Origin: Lysinibacillus parviboronicapiens
GTDB lineage: Bacteria; Bacillota; Bacilli; Bacillales_A; Planococcaceae
Direction of reading: 5' to 3'
Assembly (NCBI RefSeq): GCF_003049575.1
Contig: NZ_PYWI01000018.1
Span: forward strand, 1-64,000
DNA length: 64,000 bases
In this document: positions 17,516-26,288 of the stretch, one piece after another
How positions within the stretch are numbered: position 1 is the stretch's first letter
Layout: each line of letters opens with the position of its first letter
The notes under the pieces: model-generated
Databases searched by the model: none
Told to the model about the DNA's origin: nothing
What the model saw: the letters and a program-made list of their open reading frames with translations, nothing else
Position numbers and translations under genes: made by a program

Positions 17516-17674
17516 CAGACTGTTGGTGATAACCTTAATAACCCAATTGATGGTTATATTTCCTTTAGTGTTTTTATTGTAGTGCTTTTTCTTTTTATTG
17601 GCAACAAACTTTAGGCGGTGCTACCTCTCAGCCTTAAGACTGATTGACTTATATTTTACAAAAAGTAACAATAA

Positions 17675-17884
17675 TTAGTTGACTGTAGTACGAAGCATAG
17701 TAAAACTCATTTTATTATAGAAGTAACAGCACAAAAAAAAGAACGTCCTGTGGCTTTTTACAATTGGTTGAAAGAACGTGATAGGCTTCCCCAATCAATA
17801 AGTAGTAGACCTAATTCGATAAATGGTTGGCATGGTAGAGATGGAATTGGTATAGAAAGAAAAAACGCTGTCTTTGTAGAATAG
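17675..17884 (+). pseudogene. Start-less coding remnant (69 codons)
   Basis: Open frame from a TAA at 17672 to TAG 17884 with convincing protein text (IIEVTAQKKERPVAFYNWLK, SRPNSINGWHGRDGIGIERK) but no start codon or ribosome site. Probably the 3' end of a lost gene. Family not recognised. Confidence 0.35.
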
Positions 17885-17950
17885 TAGGTTACTAGTATAT
17901 AAATCAAAGAAATTATGATTTCAAAAATAAAGCTGAATAGGAGGAGAATA

Positions 17951-18730
17951 ATGAGAAAATTTTTTATTGTGTTACTTGCAACATTCGTATTAGCAGCTAT
18001 AAACCCAACAAAATCAGAAGCGACAGTGATATATGATGGAGCACAAGTTGTAAAAGGGCAAACAGGAAAAATGACCTTTAAAAAAGATATCAAGGTATAT
18101 AAGAAAAATCCAGATGGTACGTATAGTGCTTTAGTGGTCAAGCGAAATCACTTCTTTAGAACGTATGATATTGAAAAATACGATGGTAAAACATTCTACC
18201 AGATGGGACAATATCGCGTGCAAGCAACGGATTTGGTAGTTTTCAAAGAAGTACCGATCAATATTCGCGCATCTTTCTATAACAATCCAGCCTATGTCAT
18301 GATTAATCATCTTGGTGTAGAAAATCCTGGATATCCATACTCCTACATCAAATATGGTGAGTATCTAATAGTTGGAAAACGAGAAGAGGTTTGCACTGGT
18401 CCATCCGCAATATTAGTTTCTATTGAGAAGGGCAAATTAAATCGCCATTATTGTACTGGAGATATTGAAGGAATGCCTGTAATTGATACTGGTATTCTTG
18501 ATAGCACTGATATTCGTATTTTTGAAACGATTACTAGAAACAAAGGTACCTATATATTAACGCAAGATACAGAACGATTAAGTGGTCCAATGAAGGGAGC
18601 AATTAGCTATGGAAGCGAGTTGAAGGGAGCGGTCTTACAGTCACCAGGGATTGAGGTAAATGGCTATTTGATGGTAGGAGATGCAAATATCACTTATATT
18701 CCAGCAAATCTACTGAAGCCAGTAAACTAG
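17951..18730 (+). CDS. Secreted protein with signal peptide (259 aa), unknown function
   Basis: ATG 17951 is chosen over an upstream start because AATAGGAGGAGAATA lies directly before it and a signal peptide (MRKFFIVLLATFVLAAINP, cleavage near SEA) then begins the protein. The mature part is rich in Tyr, Lys and beta-strand-like text (KDIKVYKKNPDGTYSALVVK) and ends ITYIPANLLKPVN. Two Cys near residues 145-170 (EEVCTGPS and HYCTGD) could form a disulfide. Exported or cell-wall associated. No known domain recognised. Confidence 0.75.
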   Translation: MRKFFIVLLATFVLAAINPTKSEATVIYDGAQVVKGQTGKMTFKKDIKVYKKNPDGTYSALVVKRNHFFRTYDIEKYDGKTFYQMGQYRVQATDLVVFKEVPINIRASFYNNPAYVMINHLGVENPGYPYSYIKYGEYLIVGKREEVCTGPSAILVSIEKGKLNRHYCTGDIEGMPVIDTGILDSTDIRIFETITRNKGTYILTQDTERLSGPMKGAISYGSELKGAVLQSPGIEVNGYLMVGDANITYIPANLLKPVN

Positions 18731-19142
18731 AAATCCAACCTTAACAAGAGAAAATATGCTTGCGTATTGAGCTAACAGCGGACATACAAGAGCAATTTAG
18801 TCCCGAAGAAGGAGCTAGTCATGGGGAAATGGAAGTATTATTCACTGGATTGGAAAGTAGAGTTTTCAAGGGTATCCACATAGAAAAAGACACCAACTCG
18901 CACTATTTCGGTGCGAGTTGTATTTTTTTGCAATTAATTTTAAATCTACAGGTATATATAATTTTTTAATTATAAGTGGTTGCACGTGTTTTATGTATAT
19001 AATGTAATTAAAGAATATATACACTATATACAATTTGTGTTATTATACTATTGAAAGGGTAACAACCACTTCACTTTTACGCTATATAGAGTTTGAATTT
19101 AGTATATTACTCAAAATGATGAAGCATGAGAGGAGAATTCAA
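18731..19142. other. Intergenic region
   Basis: Contains the terminator at 18895-18930. A frame from TTG 18760 has protein-like text (DIQEQFSPEEGASHGEMEVL) but no ribosome site and runs into the terminator, so it is at most a remnant. AT-rich direct and inverted TATATACA motifs at 19010-19035 may be promoter or operator DNA. Confidence 0.4.
18895..18930 (+). terminator. Strong terminator
   Basis: Perfect stem AACTCGCAC/GTGCGAGTT, 7-nt loop, then GTATTTTTTT. Confidence 0.9.
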
Positions 19143-19445
19143 ATGACTGACACCGAAAAAACTCATAATATTAATCTAGTAAAACGTTGGATAATCACCC
19201 TTGGTATATTTTTAATCGTTCAATTAATCTTTATCGCCGTTGATGGCACTTTTCTAGAGCCAAACATAAACGATAGTGATAAATTATTTGCCAGAATAGG
19301 AAGATGGATTTTGGACTCGAAACTCTTTACTGAATGGATTACCCCTTATGCCTTTCCCTTTTTTAATATGTTCATGACAATTCATGTCATTGCTATACTG
19401 ATTGCTGCAGTACTGCACATTATTCCAGTGTTTTCAAAAAAATAA
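19143..19445 (+). CDS. YfzA-like membrane protein (100 aa)
   Basis: ATG 19143 with GAGAGGAGAATTCAA upstream. A longer upstream extension in frame has no ribosome site. Helices at about 15-33 and 68-92 flank a conserved middle (DGTFLEPNINDSDKL, SKLFTEWITPYAFPFFN), which matches my recollection of the YfzA-like family. Function unknown. Confidence 0.7.
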   Translation: MTDTEKTHNINLVKRWIITLGIFLIVQLIFIAVDGTFLEPNINDSDKLFARIGRWILDSKLFTEWITPYAFPFFNMFMTIHVIAILIAAVLHIIPVFSKK

Positions 19446-19551
19446 AGAAAAAAGATTGGGATGCTAAATAATTATTTCCAACAGTACATTAAAGTAACCG
19501 TACGAGTAGAACTAGTATTGCTAAACTCCAAATAGAAAGTGTGTTGAGGAA

Positions 19552-19747
19552 ATGAAAAAAGCATCATCATTGGCGCTAGTTCTGGTATTGGAAAAGAATT
19601 AGCCAAAATTCTGTCAAATGAGGGATATATCGTTGTCTGGTCGCTAGAAGAACAGCGAATTTAATTGAACTTCAAGAAAAGCTACCAAATAAAGCATTTA
19701 TTAAAACTGTCGATATTTCTTGTGCGATTGAAGCGAAGATGCTTATA
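19552..19747 (+). pseudogene. Short-chain dehydrogenase remnant
   Basis: After a start ATG with a GAGGA ribosome site, frames give IIGASSGIGKELAKILSNEG (the Rossmann TGxxxGIG motif), then ELQEKLPNKAFIKTVDIS. Frameshifts occur near 19560 and 19640 and the gene stops at about 65 codons, against about 240 in intact SDR enzymes. It is dead. Confidence 0.75.
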
Positions 19748-19824
19748 GTAAGTATGTGCGCTACAAACCAATTTAAGTAGTCTTTTTAATTAATTTGTGA
19801 CAAATGTAAAAGCCACTCTTTTGT

Positions 19825-19965
19825 TGTGAACCCCAAGAGTTAGACTTTAACCAGAATGATTTTCTTCATTCTGGTTTTTCTTTTATGCAGCCAATCTTTC
19901 ACGATAGGTGACTGGACTACATCCAAATTTACTCTTTATGCTTGTAGCTGTAAAAAATCCTCCAT
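19825..19965 (-). mobile_element. IS3-family end with transposase C-terminus
   Basis: TGTGAACCCCAAGAGTTAGAC at 19825-19845 looks like an IS3/IS150-group terminal inverted repeat. On the minus strand the adjacent frame ends KSKFGCSPVTYRERLAA and stop (19883-19885 region), matching the SPxxYR end of orfB. A hairpin lies between them (19849-19876, AACCAGAATGA/TCATTCTGGTT). The rest of the element is gone. Confidence 0.65.
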
Positions 19966-20119
19966 TCGGTATTGTCGAAGTAGAAGAATATAAGATTTCC
20001 TTACGTCATTAATAAATTATTCAGTGAGATGGCTTGAAGTTGACGTAACGTCATTTTGTATACTTATAGTTAATCGTGATCGTGTGAAACGGTGATAAAT
20101 CTGATAAGGAGTTGATGAA

Positions 20120-20263
20120 TTGAAACAGGGAGATATGATTATTTATGGTTGTGTCATAGTAGGAGCTGGTATTGGCTTGTTGCTTGATAATGTATTACCA
20201 GGTGTGCTTATTGGGCTTGGTGCGGGGTATTTATTTCAATATGTGCTCAAGAAAGAAAGCTAG
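20120..20263 (+). CDS. Small membrane protein (47 aa)
   Basis: TTG start 8 nt after AAGGAG. Two short glycine-rich hydrophobic stretches (GCVIVGAGIGLLL and GVLIGLGAGYLF) separated by DNVLPG and ending KKES. The pattern resembles small glycine-zipper membrane proteins. Function unknown. It sits 63 nt before the MerR gene and may be in the same transcript. Confidence 0.6.
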   Translation: MKQGDMIIYGCVIVGAGIGLLLDNVLPGVLIGLGAGYLFQYVLKKES

Positions 20264-20326
20264 AACAGGAAGATTTAAAAATTTAAAGCTTGGAATACCT
20301 CGCAAGAGATAGAGGAGGATGTATGA

Positions 20327-21097
20327 TTGATACACATTCATAAAATTAGTGAGCTTACTGGAGTTACAGTAAGAACGCTTCGCTATTACGATAAAATAGG
20401 ATTGCTGAAACCCGTATCAAAAACAGAGGGCGGCCATCGTTTATATACAGAGGGTGAAATAAAAACGCTCCAACAGATTCAATTTCTAAAGAAAATTGGT
20501 TTTACACTGGATGAAATCAAAAATATGCTTTCAGCCAGTGAGTGGAACTGGTCGGATAGTTTAAAGAGTCAGTTAATCTATGTGATAAAAGAGCGGGAGA
20601 ATCTAAAGAAAATAGAGTCCTCCTTAAAGGAGCTGTTGCATGGTTTAGCACTAGAAGGAGAACAGAATTGGCTTGCAATCCAGAGAATTATGCATTTATC
20701 CAACCAAGATAAGAAAAAAAGACAGGACTACCGCGAATCTCTGTTCAAAGAACGAGAAATGAGTCTGTGGGAGAAAGTACCGAATATGGGGAGTGATCAT
20801 CCAGATACATTGGAATGGATAGCATTGATTGGCCAGTTAAAAAGCTGTTTGCAGGACGGCCCAGATGCTCCTAGGGTGCAAAAAATCATTAGGAGGATGG
20901 AGGAAAAGCGCTTAGAGGAATTTGAAGGTGAAGATGAATTTATTGATAAGTTATGGGCTATGCGAATGTCTCCGACAGAATCGGAAAAGCTGGGGTTATA
21001 CCCTATAGAACAGGAAATACTTGAATTTCTCGAACGTGCCTATGATATTTATATAGAAACTTCTAATAATGCAAACCCACAGGAGGAAACACAATGA
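20327..21097 (+). CDS. MerR-family transcriptional regulator (256 aa)
   Basis: Starts TTG 20327 with AGAGGAGG 8 nt upstream. The ATG at 20323 is out of frame. Residues 1-75 are a MerR winged helix (HKISELTGVTVRTLRYYD, GGHRLYTEGEIKTLQQI) followed by a long dimerisation helix. The C-terminal 150 residues are a charged, helical effector region of TipAL-like size but without a signature I recognise, and without the Cys pattern of metal sensors. The stop overlaps the next start by 4 nt (ATGA), so it is translationally coupled to the GAP-family transporter and probably regulates it. Confidence 0.88.
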   Translation: MIHIHKISELTGVTVRTLRYYDKIGLLKPVSKTEGGHRLYTEGEIKTLQQIQFLKKIGFTLDEIKNMLSASEWNWSDSLKSQLIYVIKERENLKKIESSLKELLHGLALEGEQNWLAIQRIMHLSNQDKKKRQDYRESLFKEREMSLWEKVPNMGSDHPDTLEWIALIGQLKSCLQDGPDAPRVQKIIRRMEEKRLEEFEGEDEFIDKLWAMRMSPTESEKLGLYPIEQEILEFLERAYDIYIETSNNANPQEETQ

Positions 21098-21750
21098 GTG
21101 CAGAGCTTTTGATTATGGTAGGTGGCCTGGCCCTGCTTGATACGCTGAGTCCGGCAACGATTGGCGTCACTGTGTATTTGCTACTCACTGATAAAGAAAG
21201 ACTGGCCTCGCGTTTAGTTGTTTACCTTGTAACCATTGCAGGTTTATATTTTGCGACAGGAGTTTTCCTTATGCTAGGTCTCGGTTATTTGCTCGATTTT
21301 GCCAGTGGGGCGTTTCAAAACCGTATTGTAAGCTGGACAGTGTTCATCATCGGAGCTATTTTATTTATCACGAGTTTTTTTGTCCCACAAAATAAAAAAT
21401 CCAATCTGTCTGCTCCAAGATCAAAGAGTCTTGTTGCAATGTTCCTAATGGGCTTTACTACATTTTTAATCGAAGGTACAACTGCTTTGCCCTATTTTGT
21501 AGCGATTGGACTTCTGACAACTTCCGATGTGAACTGGATAGAGTGGGCGACAGTTCTGCTTGCTTATAATTTCATTATGGTGCTGCCACCACTAATCCTT
21601 TACGTACTCTATCTACTGTTCCGAAGTTGGATGCAGAAACCGCTAGAAAAGCTTCGTGTTAAAATTGCAAACAGCACCGGATCAGCTTTTTCTTGGGTGA
21701 TGTGCATCGTTGGCCTACTATTAATCTTCAATAGCCTTGATTATTTATAA
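21094..21750 (+). CDS. GAP/SfLAP-family (LysE-like) membrane transporter (218 aa)
   Basis: Six hydrophobic helices. Starts LLIMVGGLALLDTLSPATIG, typical of the GAP (Sap, sulfolipid-addressing protein) family within the LysE superfamily, with a matching mid-protein MFLMGFTTFLIEGTTALPY. These are exporters of lipids, amino acids or small molecules. Substrate unknown here. It overlaps the MerR gene by 4 nt, so the pair looks like an inducible efflux unit. Confidence 0.82.
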   Translation: MSAELLIMVGGLALLDTLSPATIGVTVYLLLTDKERLASRLVVYLVTIAGLYFATGVFLMLGLGYLLDFASGAFQNRIVSWTVFIIGAILFITSFFVPQNKKSNLSAPRSKSLVAMFLMGFTTFLIEGTTALPYFVAIGLLTTSDVNWIEWATVLLAYNFIMVLPPLILYVLYLLFRSWMQKPLEKLRVKIANSTGSAFSWVMCIVGLLLIFNSLDYL

Positions 21751-21796
21751 TTTTTTAAAAATTAGCAATCAAAATAGGCGATCATCTCTAACATAC

Positions 21797-21984
21797 ATGA
21801 CAGTTATTGTTGATGTAAAAACAGATTGTGTAAAAGTTCAAGGAAGCATTGATGAATTAGGAGATTTAAATATAGATCGAGAATCTTCTATTGATATGTT
21901 TAAGACCAAGCAAAGTTCTTTATCGATAACAATATCGCAAATCCGGAATTGTATTTTGATGAAATAAAAAAAAATCAATCTTAA
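21797..21984 (+). pseudogene. Frameshifted small protein (about 62 aa)
   Basis: MTVIVDVKTDCVKVQGSIDE then LGDLNIDRESSIDMFKTKQSS in one frame. Inserting one T in TTT at 21919-21921 continues FIDNNIANPELYFDEIKKNQ and TAA 21984. Without that base it reads on to an unrelated stop at 21967. No clear ribosome site. Family not recognised. Confidence 0.4.
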
Positions 21985-22036
21985 ACTAAAAGACGCAATG
22001 TCATTGCTTTGTGGAAAGATACAGATTCTACCTATT

Positions 22037-22339
22037 TTAAGAACGGGATTTCGTTTTATTCAATTGTTTTTGTCTATAGGCATTGAGAGAAGTTTTCAAA
22101 GATGCAAAGCTCCCAATAGCTGAATATCCATAAAACCATCCCATAAAAATTCCAGCGAGTAAATCATGTCTATGACTAATAAAAATGGACATAATCAACC
22201 CAATCATTAATGCTATCATAGGAACAAAAATAGGTTTAATATGAAAGAACTTCTTTAGGAGTTGAGTTATGAGCATAATAACAGGGATAGCAATTACTGC
22301 ATCCCAAAAATTTGTATGAATCGTTGGAAAGTGTTCCAT
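22037..22339 (-). CDS. Holin-like small membrane protein (100 aa)
   Basis: ATG with AGGTG upstream. Hydrophobic helices at about 12-30, 38-53 and 60-80, short loops and a basic Lys/Arg/Gln tail (NAYRQKQLNKTKSRS). This layout is typical of small phage-type holins, but no endolysin is next to it, and I cannot assign the family with certainty. Confidence 0.55.
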   Translation of the reverse strand: MEHFPTIHTNFWDAVIAIPVIMLITQLLKKFFHIKPIFVPMIALMIGLIMSIFISHRHDLLAGIFMGWFYGYSAIGSFASLKTSLNAYRQKQLNKTKSRS

Positions 22340-22532
22340 AAATACACCTCATAATTGACATAATTATTAGTAATTGTTTGCTTTATTAATTTTTTTATAC
22401 GACTCATATTAAAAAAAACTGTTGCGGTGTCTAAGGGCACTAAGTTAGCAGGACAGTTAAATTTGTAAGATTTACAAATTAGAGTATTGAATATAAAAAT
22501 TGCTATAATCTATTTGGAAGTGAGGGAAAGAA

Positions 22533-23070
22533 ATGTTTCCTATTTTAAATACTGATCGTTTAGTGTTAAGAGAACTCACAGTTAAAGACGCCCAAGCTAT
22601 TTTAGATTGCTTTTCTAATCCTGATGTATTACGTCATTATGGGCAGAAACCTTTGACAAGTTTAGCCCAAGTTAAGCAAATAATTGATGATTTTTCACAG
22701 AACTATGATGAAAAACGTGGTATTAAATGGGGAATAGAATTAAAAGGACAAGAAGGCATAATTGGTACTATTGGTTTTCAAGAGTGGTCAACTGAGCATA
22801 AAAGAGCTGACATTAGCTATGCACTTTTTCCAGAGAGTTGGGGAAAAGGGTATGCATTAGAAGCCGTTAATAGAGTCATCTCATTTGGCTTTCAAGAGAT
22901 GGAATTAGTGCGGATAGGCGCAATTGTTTTTTACTGAAAATGATGCTTCAAATAAGCTATTAATAAAAGCGGGCTTTGAAAAAGAAGGAATATTAAAAAA
23001 TTATATGCACCAAAATAATGTTCCAAATGACACTTATATTTATTCACTAATAAAGATAAAGTCATCATAA
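22533..23070 (+). pseudogene. RimJ/RimL-type GNAT acetyltransferase with a homopolymer frameshift
   Basis: Starts ATG 22533 (GAGGGAAAGAA). The first 134 codons are a classic RimJ/RimL acetyltransferase: TDRLVLRELTVKDAQAI, IIGTIGFQEWSTEHKRADIS, SWGKGYALEAV. The frame stops at TGA 22935 after a T6 run (22927-22932). With one T fewer it continues FTENDASNKLLIKAGFEKEG and IYSLIKIKSS to TAA 23070, giving a normal 178-aa enzyme. Either a real recent inactivation or a sequencing indel. Confidence 0.8.
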
Positions 23071-23642
23071 AAGACATAGGCCAAGATAGCATAATTGCCG
23101 TCTTGGTCATATCTTTATTTACTCAATTGTTCAATTCGTATTAGCTTACTATTTTTCTTACTTTCTTTTTCTTCTCATGTAAAGTATAAAAGCAATTGGA
23201 ATAATAATGAATTTAATGAAGAAACCTGTACAACCAAAATCTCCTTTCTTTTGTTTCTTGTTCATATATACAGCCCCATTCTCTTATATTATTTATAATT
23301 TATTATTAATCTATTCTTCAAATTTGAAGATGTATATCAGATACACCTAAATTAACAATTATTAATTGGAAGTCTAAACAGGGGAAGACAACTGATTGAT
23401 ACGATACTTGTTTGAAAGTTGTCGAGAAACGATGCAGTCATCTATCGCTATCACAGGGCAGAACACAGTGGTTCTCGAGCAATGTAAACTGAAATAGAAA
23501 AATATATTTAACAGGCTGTTATGGATCAATTTGGGGTTGTTTATTACTATAATGACGTAGTAAAAAAACGTTGACCGCAATGCTATTTGGCCAAGCAGAT
23601 TGTGTCAGTAAGATTGGAATAGGTGGAAGATATGCAGAAAAC
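23071..23642. other. Decayed DNA without intact genes
   Basis: Frames on the plus strand at 23395-23640 show protein-like pieces (NDAVIYRYHRAEHSGSRAM, QFGVVYYYNDVVKKR) broken by stops, so a gene decayed here. I cannot name it. Confidence 0.4.
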
Positions 23643-23792
23643 TTAATGATATAACAACTCGAAAAATTTGGCGATTAACCAGAGGGGAATTCCTACAATT
23701 AGTACGCCTGCAAAGAAATAACAAAGCAATTTAATTATTATTTTAAATACATCATAAATGGCACCAGCTAAATCATCTATAAATCTCAACAT
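23643..23792 (-). CDS. Small amphipathic membrane protein (49 aa)
   Basis: ATG behind TAGGAGGGATAATAA on the minus strand. Sequence begins MLRFIDDLAGAIYDVFKIII and continues with a hydrophobic helix (CYFFAGVLIVGIPLWLI) ending FFELLYH. Length and pattern recall small sporulation or toxin-like peptides. No match recognised. The strong ribosome site supports translation. Confidence 0.6.
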   Translation of the reverse strand: MLRFIDDLAGAIYDVFKIIIKLLCYFFAGVLIVGIPLWLIAKFFELLYH

Positions 23793-24235
23793 TTATTATC
23801 CCTCCTATCAAATCTTGTAAAGAATCATGGTTTACTCGTATTTTTTCATGCTTGGATATGTCTTTTGTAAGTATTATTCTGAATGAAGAATAATAAGCAA
23901 TAACACTATTTACCTAATTTTAAAAATAAGTATACTACAACTGTTTGCCAAGTATGTATTTTTTCTCCCCCTTTTCAAAGTATATCTATTTAGTTCTTTA
24001 TTTCCAAGTATTTGCAATACGAATTATCAACAGTGTAACTAAACAGAGCCTTTGAATAACATGAGTTCATTGAATATGATGTGATCTAGGAAGAAAGGTA
24101 ATCGCTATTTTTGTTGCGGAATTATTGTCCTAACAAAGCAGTTTAGTCGTATAAGAATAGTGTTAAGATTTTAAGTTCCTATCAAGATTTATACTACTTT
24201 TATGTGATTGTAAGGGTCGAAGTAGTTTTTTCATC
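23793..24235. other. Intergenic region
   Basis: AT-rich, no coding frame seen. Ends at the ArsR operator. Confidence 0.4.
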
Positions 24236-24288
24236 ATGCAACCTAATAGTTGCTTATGCTTACGAGCAACTATTAGGTTGCATATAAT
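24236..24288 (+). promoter_or_regulatory. Operator and promoter of the ArsR-type gene
   Basis: Two 19-bp perfect inverted arms, ATGCAACCTAATAGTTGCT (24236-24254) and AGCAACTATTAGGTTGCAT (24265-24283), are separated by 10 nt. Each arm itself contains CAAC-6 nt-GTTG. A TATAAT box sits at 24283-24288, with a weak TTACGA at -35 (24260-24265) between the arms. This is the expected arrangement for an autorepressing ArsR dimer covering the promoter. Confidence 0.85.
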
Positions 24289-24294
24289 CAACAT

Positions 24295-24573
24295 ATGAAT
24301 TGGGATAAAGACGCTATATTTAAAGCACTTGGCGACTCGACTAGGCGGCTTATATTAGATGAACTTTCCGAACGCAACGAGCTGACGCTATATGAACTTA
24401 CGGCACGTCTCGTTATGAAACACAACCTGTCGATTTCGCGACAGGCAATCGCTAAGCATCTTAATACATTGGAAGATGCAGGGCTCGTAATATCAAAACG
24501 AAAGGGAAAATATCGAGTACTTTTGTTTAACAATGAACCACTTAAAAATTTGCTGAAAGGATGGGTAGATTAA
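24295..24573 (+). CDS. ArsR-family winged-helix repressor (92 aa)
   Basis: ATG 24295 comes only 7 nt after the TATAAT box with no ribosome site, so the mRNA is probably leaderless. The protein is one winged-helix domain: FKALGDSTRRLILDELSERN, then recognition helix SISRQAIAKHLNTLEDAGLV and wing KRKGKYRVLL. No Cys metal site is visible, so it is not a metal sensor of the classical kind. Followed 93 nt later by a VOC-family gene after a terminator. ArsR/VOC (or ArsR/SRPBCC) pairs are common, suggesting control of that gene by read-through or a second promoter. Confidence 0.9.
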   Translation: MNWDKDAIFKALGDSTRRLILDELSERNELTLYELTARLVMKHNLSISRQAIAKHLNTLEDAGLVISKRKGKYRVLLFNNEPLKNLLKGWVD

Positions 24574-24583
24574 CTTAAGAACG

Positions 24584-24610
24584 AACTCATGGTGAATGTA
24601 TGAGTTTTTC
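24584..24610 (+). terminator. Weak hairpin terminator
   Basis: AACTCAT/ATGAGTT stem with TTTTTC tail between the ArsR and VOC genes. It could act as an attenuator rather than a full stop. Confidence 0.6.
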
Positions 24611-24666
24611 TCTTTGTAGCCAGGTTAGTAAAGAACCCTACATCGCAATATCAAGGAGGAAAAAAC

Positions 24667-25053
24667 ATGATGAAAATTATTATTACTAGTATATTCGTTC
24701 AAGATCAAGACAAAGCATTAGAATTTTATACAAAAACGTTGGGCTTTGTAAAAAAGCATGACGTTCCCAGTGGAGCATATAGATGGATAACACTTGTTTC
24801 TCCTGATGAACAAGACGGTACCGAGCTGTTACTGGAACCAAATGACCACCCTGCTGCCAAAGAGTATCAACAGAAACTAATTGCTGATGGCATTCCAGTA
24901 ACAATGTTTGGGGTTGCAGATATTCGCAAAGAGTACAAACGATTAGTAGAAAAAGGCGTAAAGTTTACTATGGAGCCTACAAAAATGGGCGAAGTCACAA
25001 TAGCTGTCTTCGACGATACATGCGGAAATCTGATTCAGATGATAGAGCAGTAG
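24667..25053 (+). CDS. VOC (glyoxalase/bleomycin-resistance) family protein (128 aa)
   Basis: ATG 24667 (or the adjacent ATG 24670) with AAGGAGGAAAAA upstream. Two beta-alpha-beta-beta-beta modules: VQDQDKALEFYTKTLGF, a middle ITLVSPDEQDGTELLLEP, and the second module ending FDDTCGNLIQMIEQ. Such proteins detoxify methylglyoxal, fosfomycin or related compounds or bind drugs. The substrate cannot be told from sequence. Partner of the ArsR gene. Confidence 0.85.
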   Translation: MMKIIITSIFVQDQDKALEFYTKTLGFVKKHDVPSGAYRWITLVSPDEQDGTELLLEPNDHPAAKEYQQKLIADGIPVTMFGVADIRKEYKRLVEKGVKFTMEPTKMGEVTIAVFDDTCGNLIQMIEQ

Positions 25054-25252
25054 TCACGTTATGACGGCAGAACCTAGTTTTAACGACACTATTGGGTAGT
25101 CTAATACCAATCAATTTGGATTCAAAAATTAAACAACTTTATATTAACACTGTCCTAATGGTAGGTCAGGGTTTTACATTTTTGAAAAATAGATTTGTGA
25201 TTTTTCTGTGGCGTAGCAGTGCAATTTCCATGTACTTACCCCATCAAAACCT

Positions 25253-25287
25253 AAAAAAGTGCGTCTCTATAAAAAAGAAACGCACTT
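25253..25287 (-). terminator. Terminator of the EamA gene
   Basis: AAGTGCGT…ACGCACTT hairpin at 25257-25287. On the minus strand it is followed by six T (from AAAAAA 25253-25258). It lies 15 nt past the exporter stop. Confidence 0.8.
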
Positions 25288-25301
25288 ACAAGATAATTTA
25301 T

Positions 25302-26174
25302 TTACTCGTCTTTAATAACTATAAAAACACCACTAAAAATTAAAATGGTACCTAACCAAAAAGAAATCCCTATGGTCTCTCCCAACAATAGCCAGCCCAA
25401 AAAGGTCCCAACAATTGGTTGGAAGAAAAAGAACAAACCACCACTGGAAGCATTCATTAATTGTAGGCCTTTGTTCCATAATAGAAAACCACAAGCTGTT
25501 GAAATAACTCCTAAATAAAGTAATCCTCCAGAAATTGTCGGCTGCAAAATGCTGGACAAATCTAAATCATTTAACTTAGTTAGAACAAATGGCGTCAACA
25601 ATATTACAGCAATCATGGCTGAATAAGTAGTAAAAACAATTTGCGAATAATGACTAGAGACTTTTTTGACGAATACAGACATCAATGCCCATGTTAATGC
25701 TGCAATTAATAAGGAGAAACCACCTAGTTGTTGTGTTCCGTCAATTTGTCCATTCCCAACAATAATGATAACGCCGGCTGTAGCTAACAGGATAGACATA
25801 CATTTTTTTAACGTTATTTTTTCTTTTAAAATAAAGCGTGCAAATACTACCATAAAAGCAGGGGTTGTTGCTGTAATAATGGCACCCATTTGAGCAGTTG
25901 ATAGCATCGTGCCAATTTCTTGTGTGACAATCGATATTGTGTTTCCAATGAGACCTACAAGAAAAATAAGCAACCAGTCTTTTTTAGCTATTCTCCATGA
26001 TTGCTTCATACATAGACCAATAATGGCAAGTACAATGACTGCAATTACATAACGAATCCATACAAGTTCCAATGGTGGCACAACATCAACAACTACTTTT
26101 ACAACAACATACATTGCGCCCCAAATACTTGCAGCAAGTGATAAAAATAAGGCGCCTATTACTTTGTTTCTCAT
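25302..26174 (-). CDS. EamA/DMT-superfamily exporter (290 aa)
   Basis: ATG 26174 is chosen because CGGAGGAGAAAAC precedes it. An earlier in-frame ATG at 26195 has no such site. Ten hydrophobic helices arranged as two EamA repeats (SLAASIWGAMYVVVK, then LLIAALTWALMSVFVKK). Family members export amino acids or metabolites. The 5' leader has its own 17-aa peptide and a stem-loop (26208-26288), implying attenuation-type regulation. Confidence 0.88.
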   Translation of the reverse strand: MRNKVIGALFLSLAASIWGAMYVVVKVVVDVVPPLELVWIRYVIAVIVLAIIGLCMKQSWRIAKKDWLLIFLVGLIGNTISIVTQEIGTMLSTAQMGAIITATTPAFMVVFARFILKEKITLKKCMSILLATAGVIIIVGNGQIDGTQQLGGFSLLIAALTWALMSVFVKKVSSHYSQIVFTTYSAMIAVILLTPFVLTKLNDLDLSSILQPTISGGLLYLGVISTACGFLLWNKGLQLMNASSGGLFFFFQPIVGTFLGWLLLGETIGISFWLGTILIFSGVFIVIKDE

Positions 26175-26207
26175 GTTTTCTCCTCCGTTTTTCATAGCTA
26201 TCTATGG

Positions 26208-26240
26208 CCTTAACGGAGAAAAACTCTTCTACCGTTAAGG
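26208..26240 (-). promoter_or_regulatory. Leader stem-loop upstream of the EamA exporter
   Basis: Perfect arms CCTTAACGG/CCGTTAAGG (26232-26240 and 26208-26216 read on the minus strand). The stop codon of the leader peptide lies in the 5' arm. The 3' side CTCCGTT (26212-26218) is also complementary to AACGGAG (26183-26189), part of the exporter's ribosome site, so two folds exclude each other. Confidence 0.65.
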
Positions 26241-26288
26241 GAGAAGAATTGCTGGTACGTCTTGTTCAAATAATGGAGAAAACATCAT
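26235..26288 (-). CDS. Leader peptide of the EamA exporter (17 aa)
   Basis: Minus-strand frame MMFSPLFEQDVPAILLP with a GGAGTGA ribosome site 5 nt upstream (26294-26300). It stops inside the 5' arm of the leader stem-loop, the classic geometry for ribosome-dependent attenuation of an efflux gene. No homologue known to me. Confidence 0.55.
   Translation of the reverse strand: MMFSPLFEQDVPAILLP

Noticed and set aside
18760-18969. 69-codon plus-strand frame after the secreted protein
   Set aside because: No ribosome site, and it reads through a strong terminator at 18895; at best a remnant.
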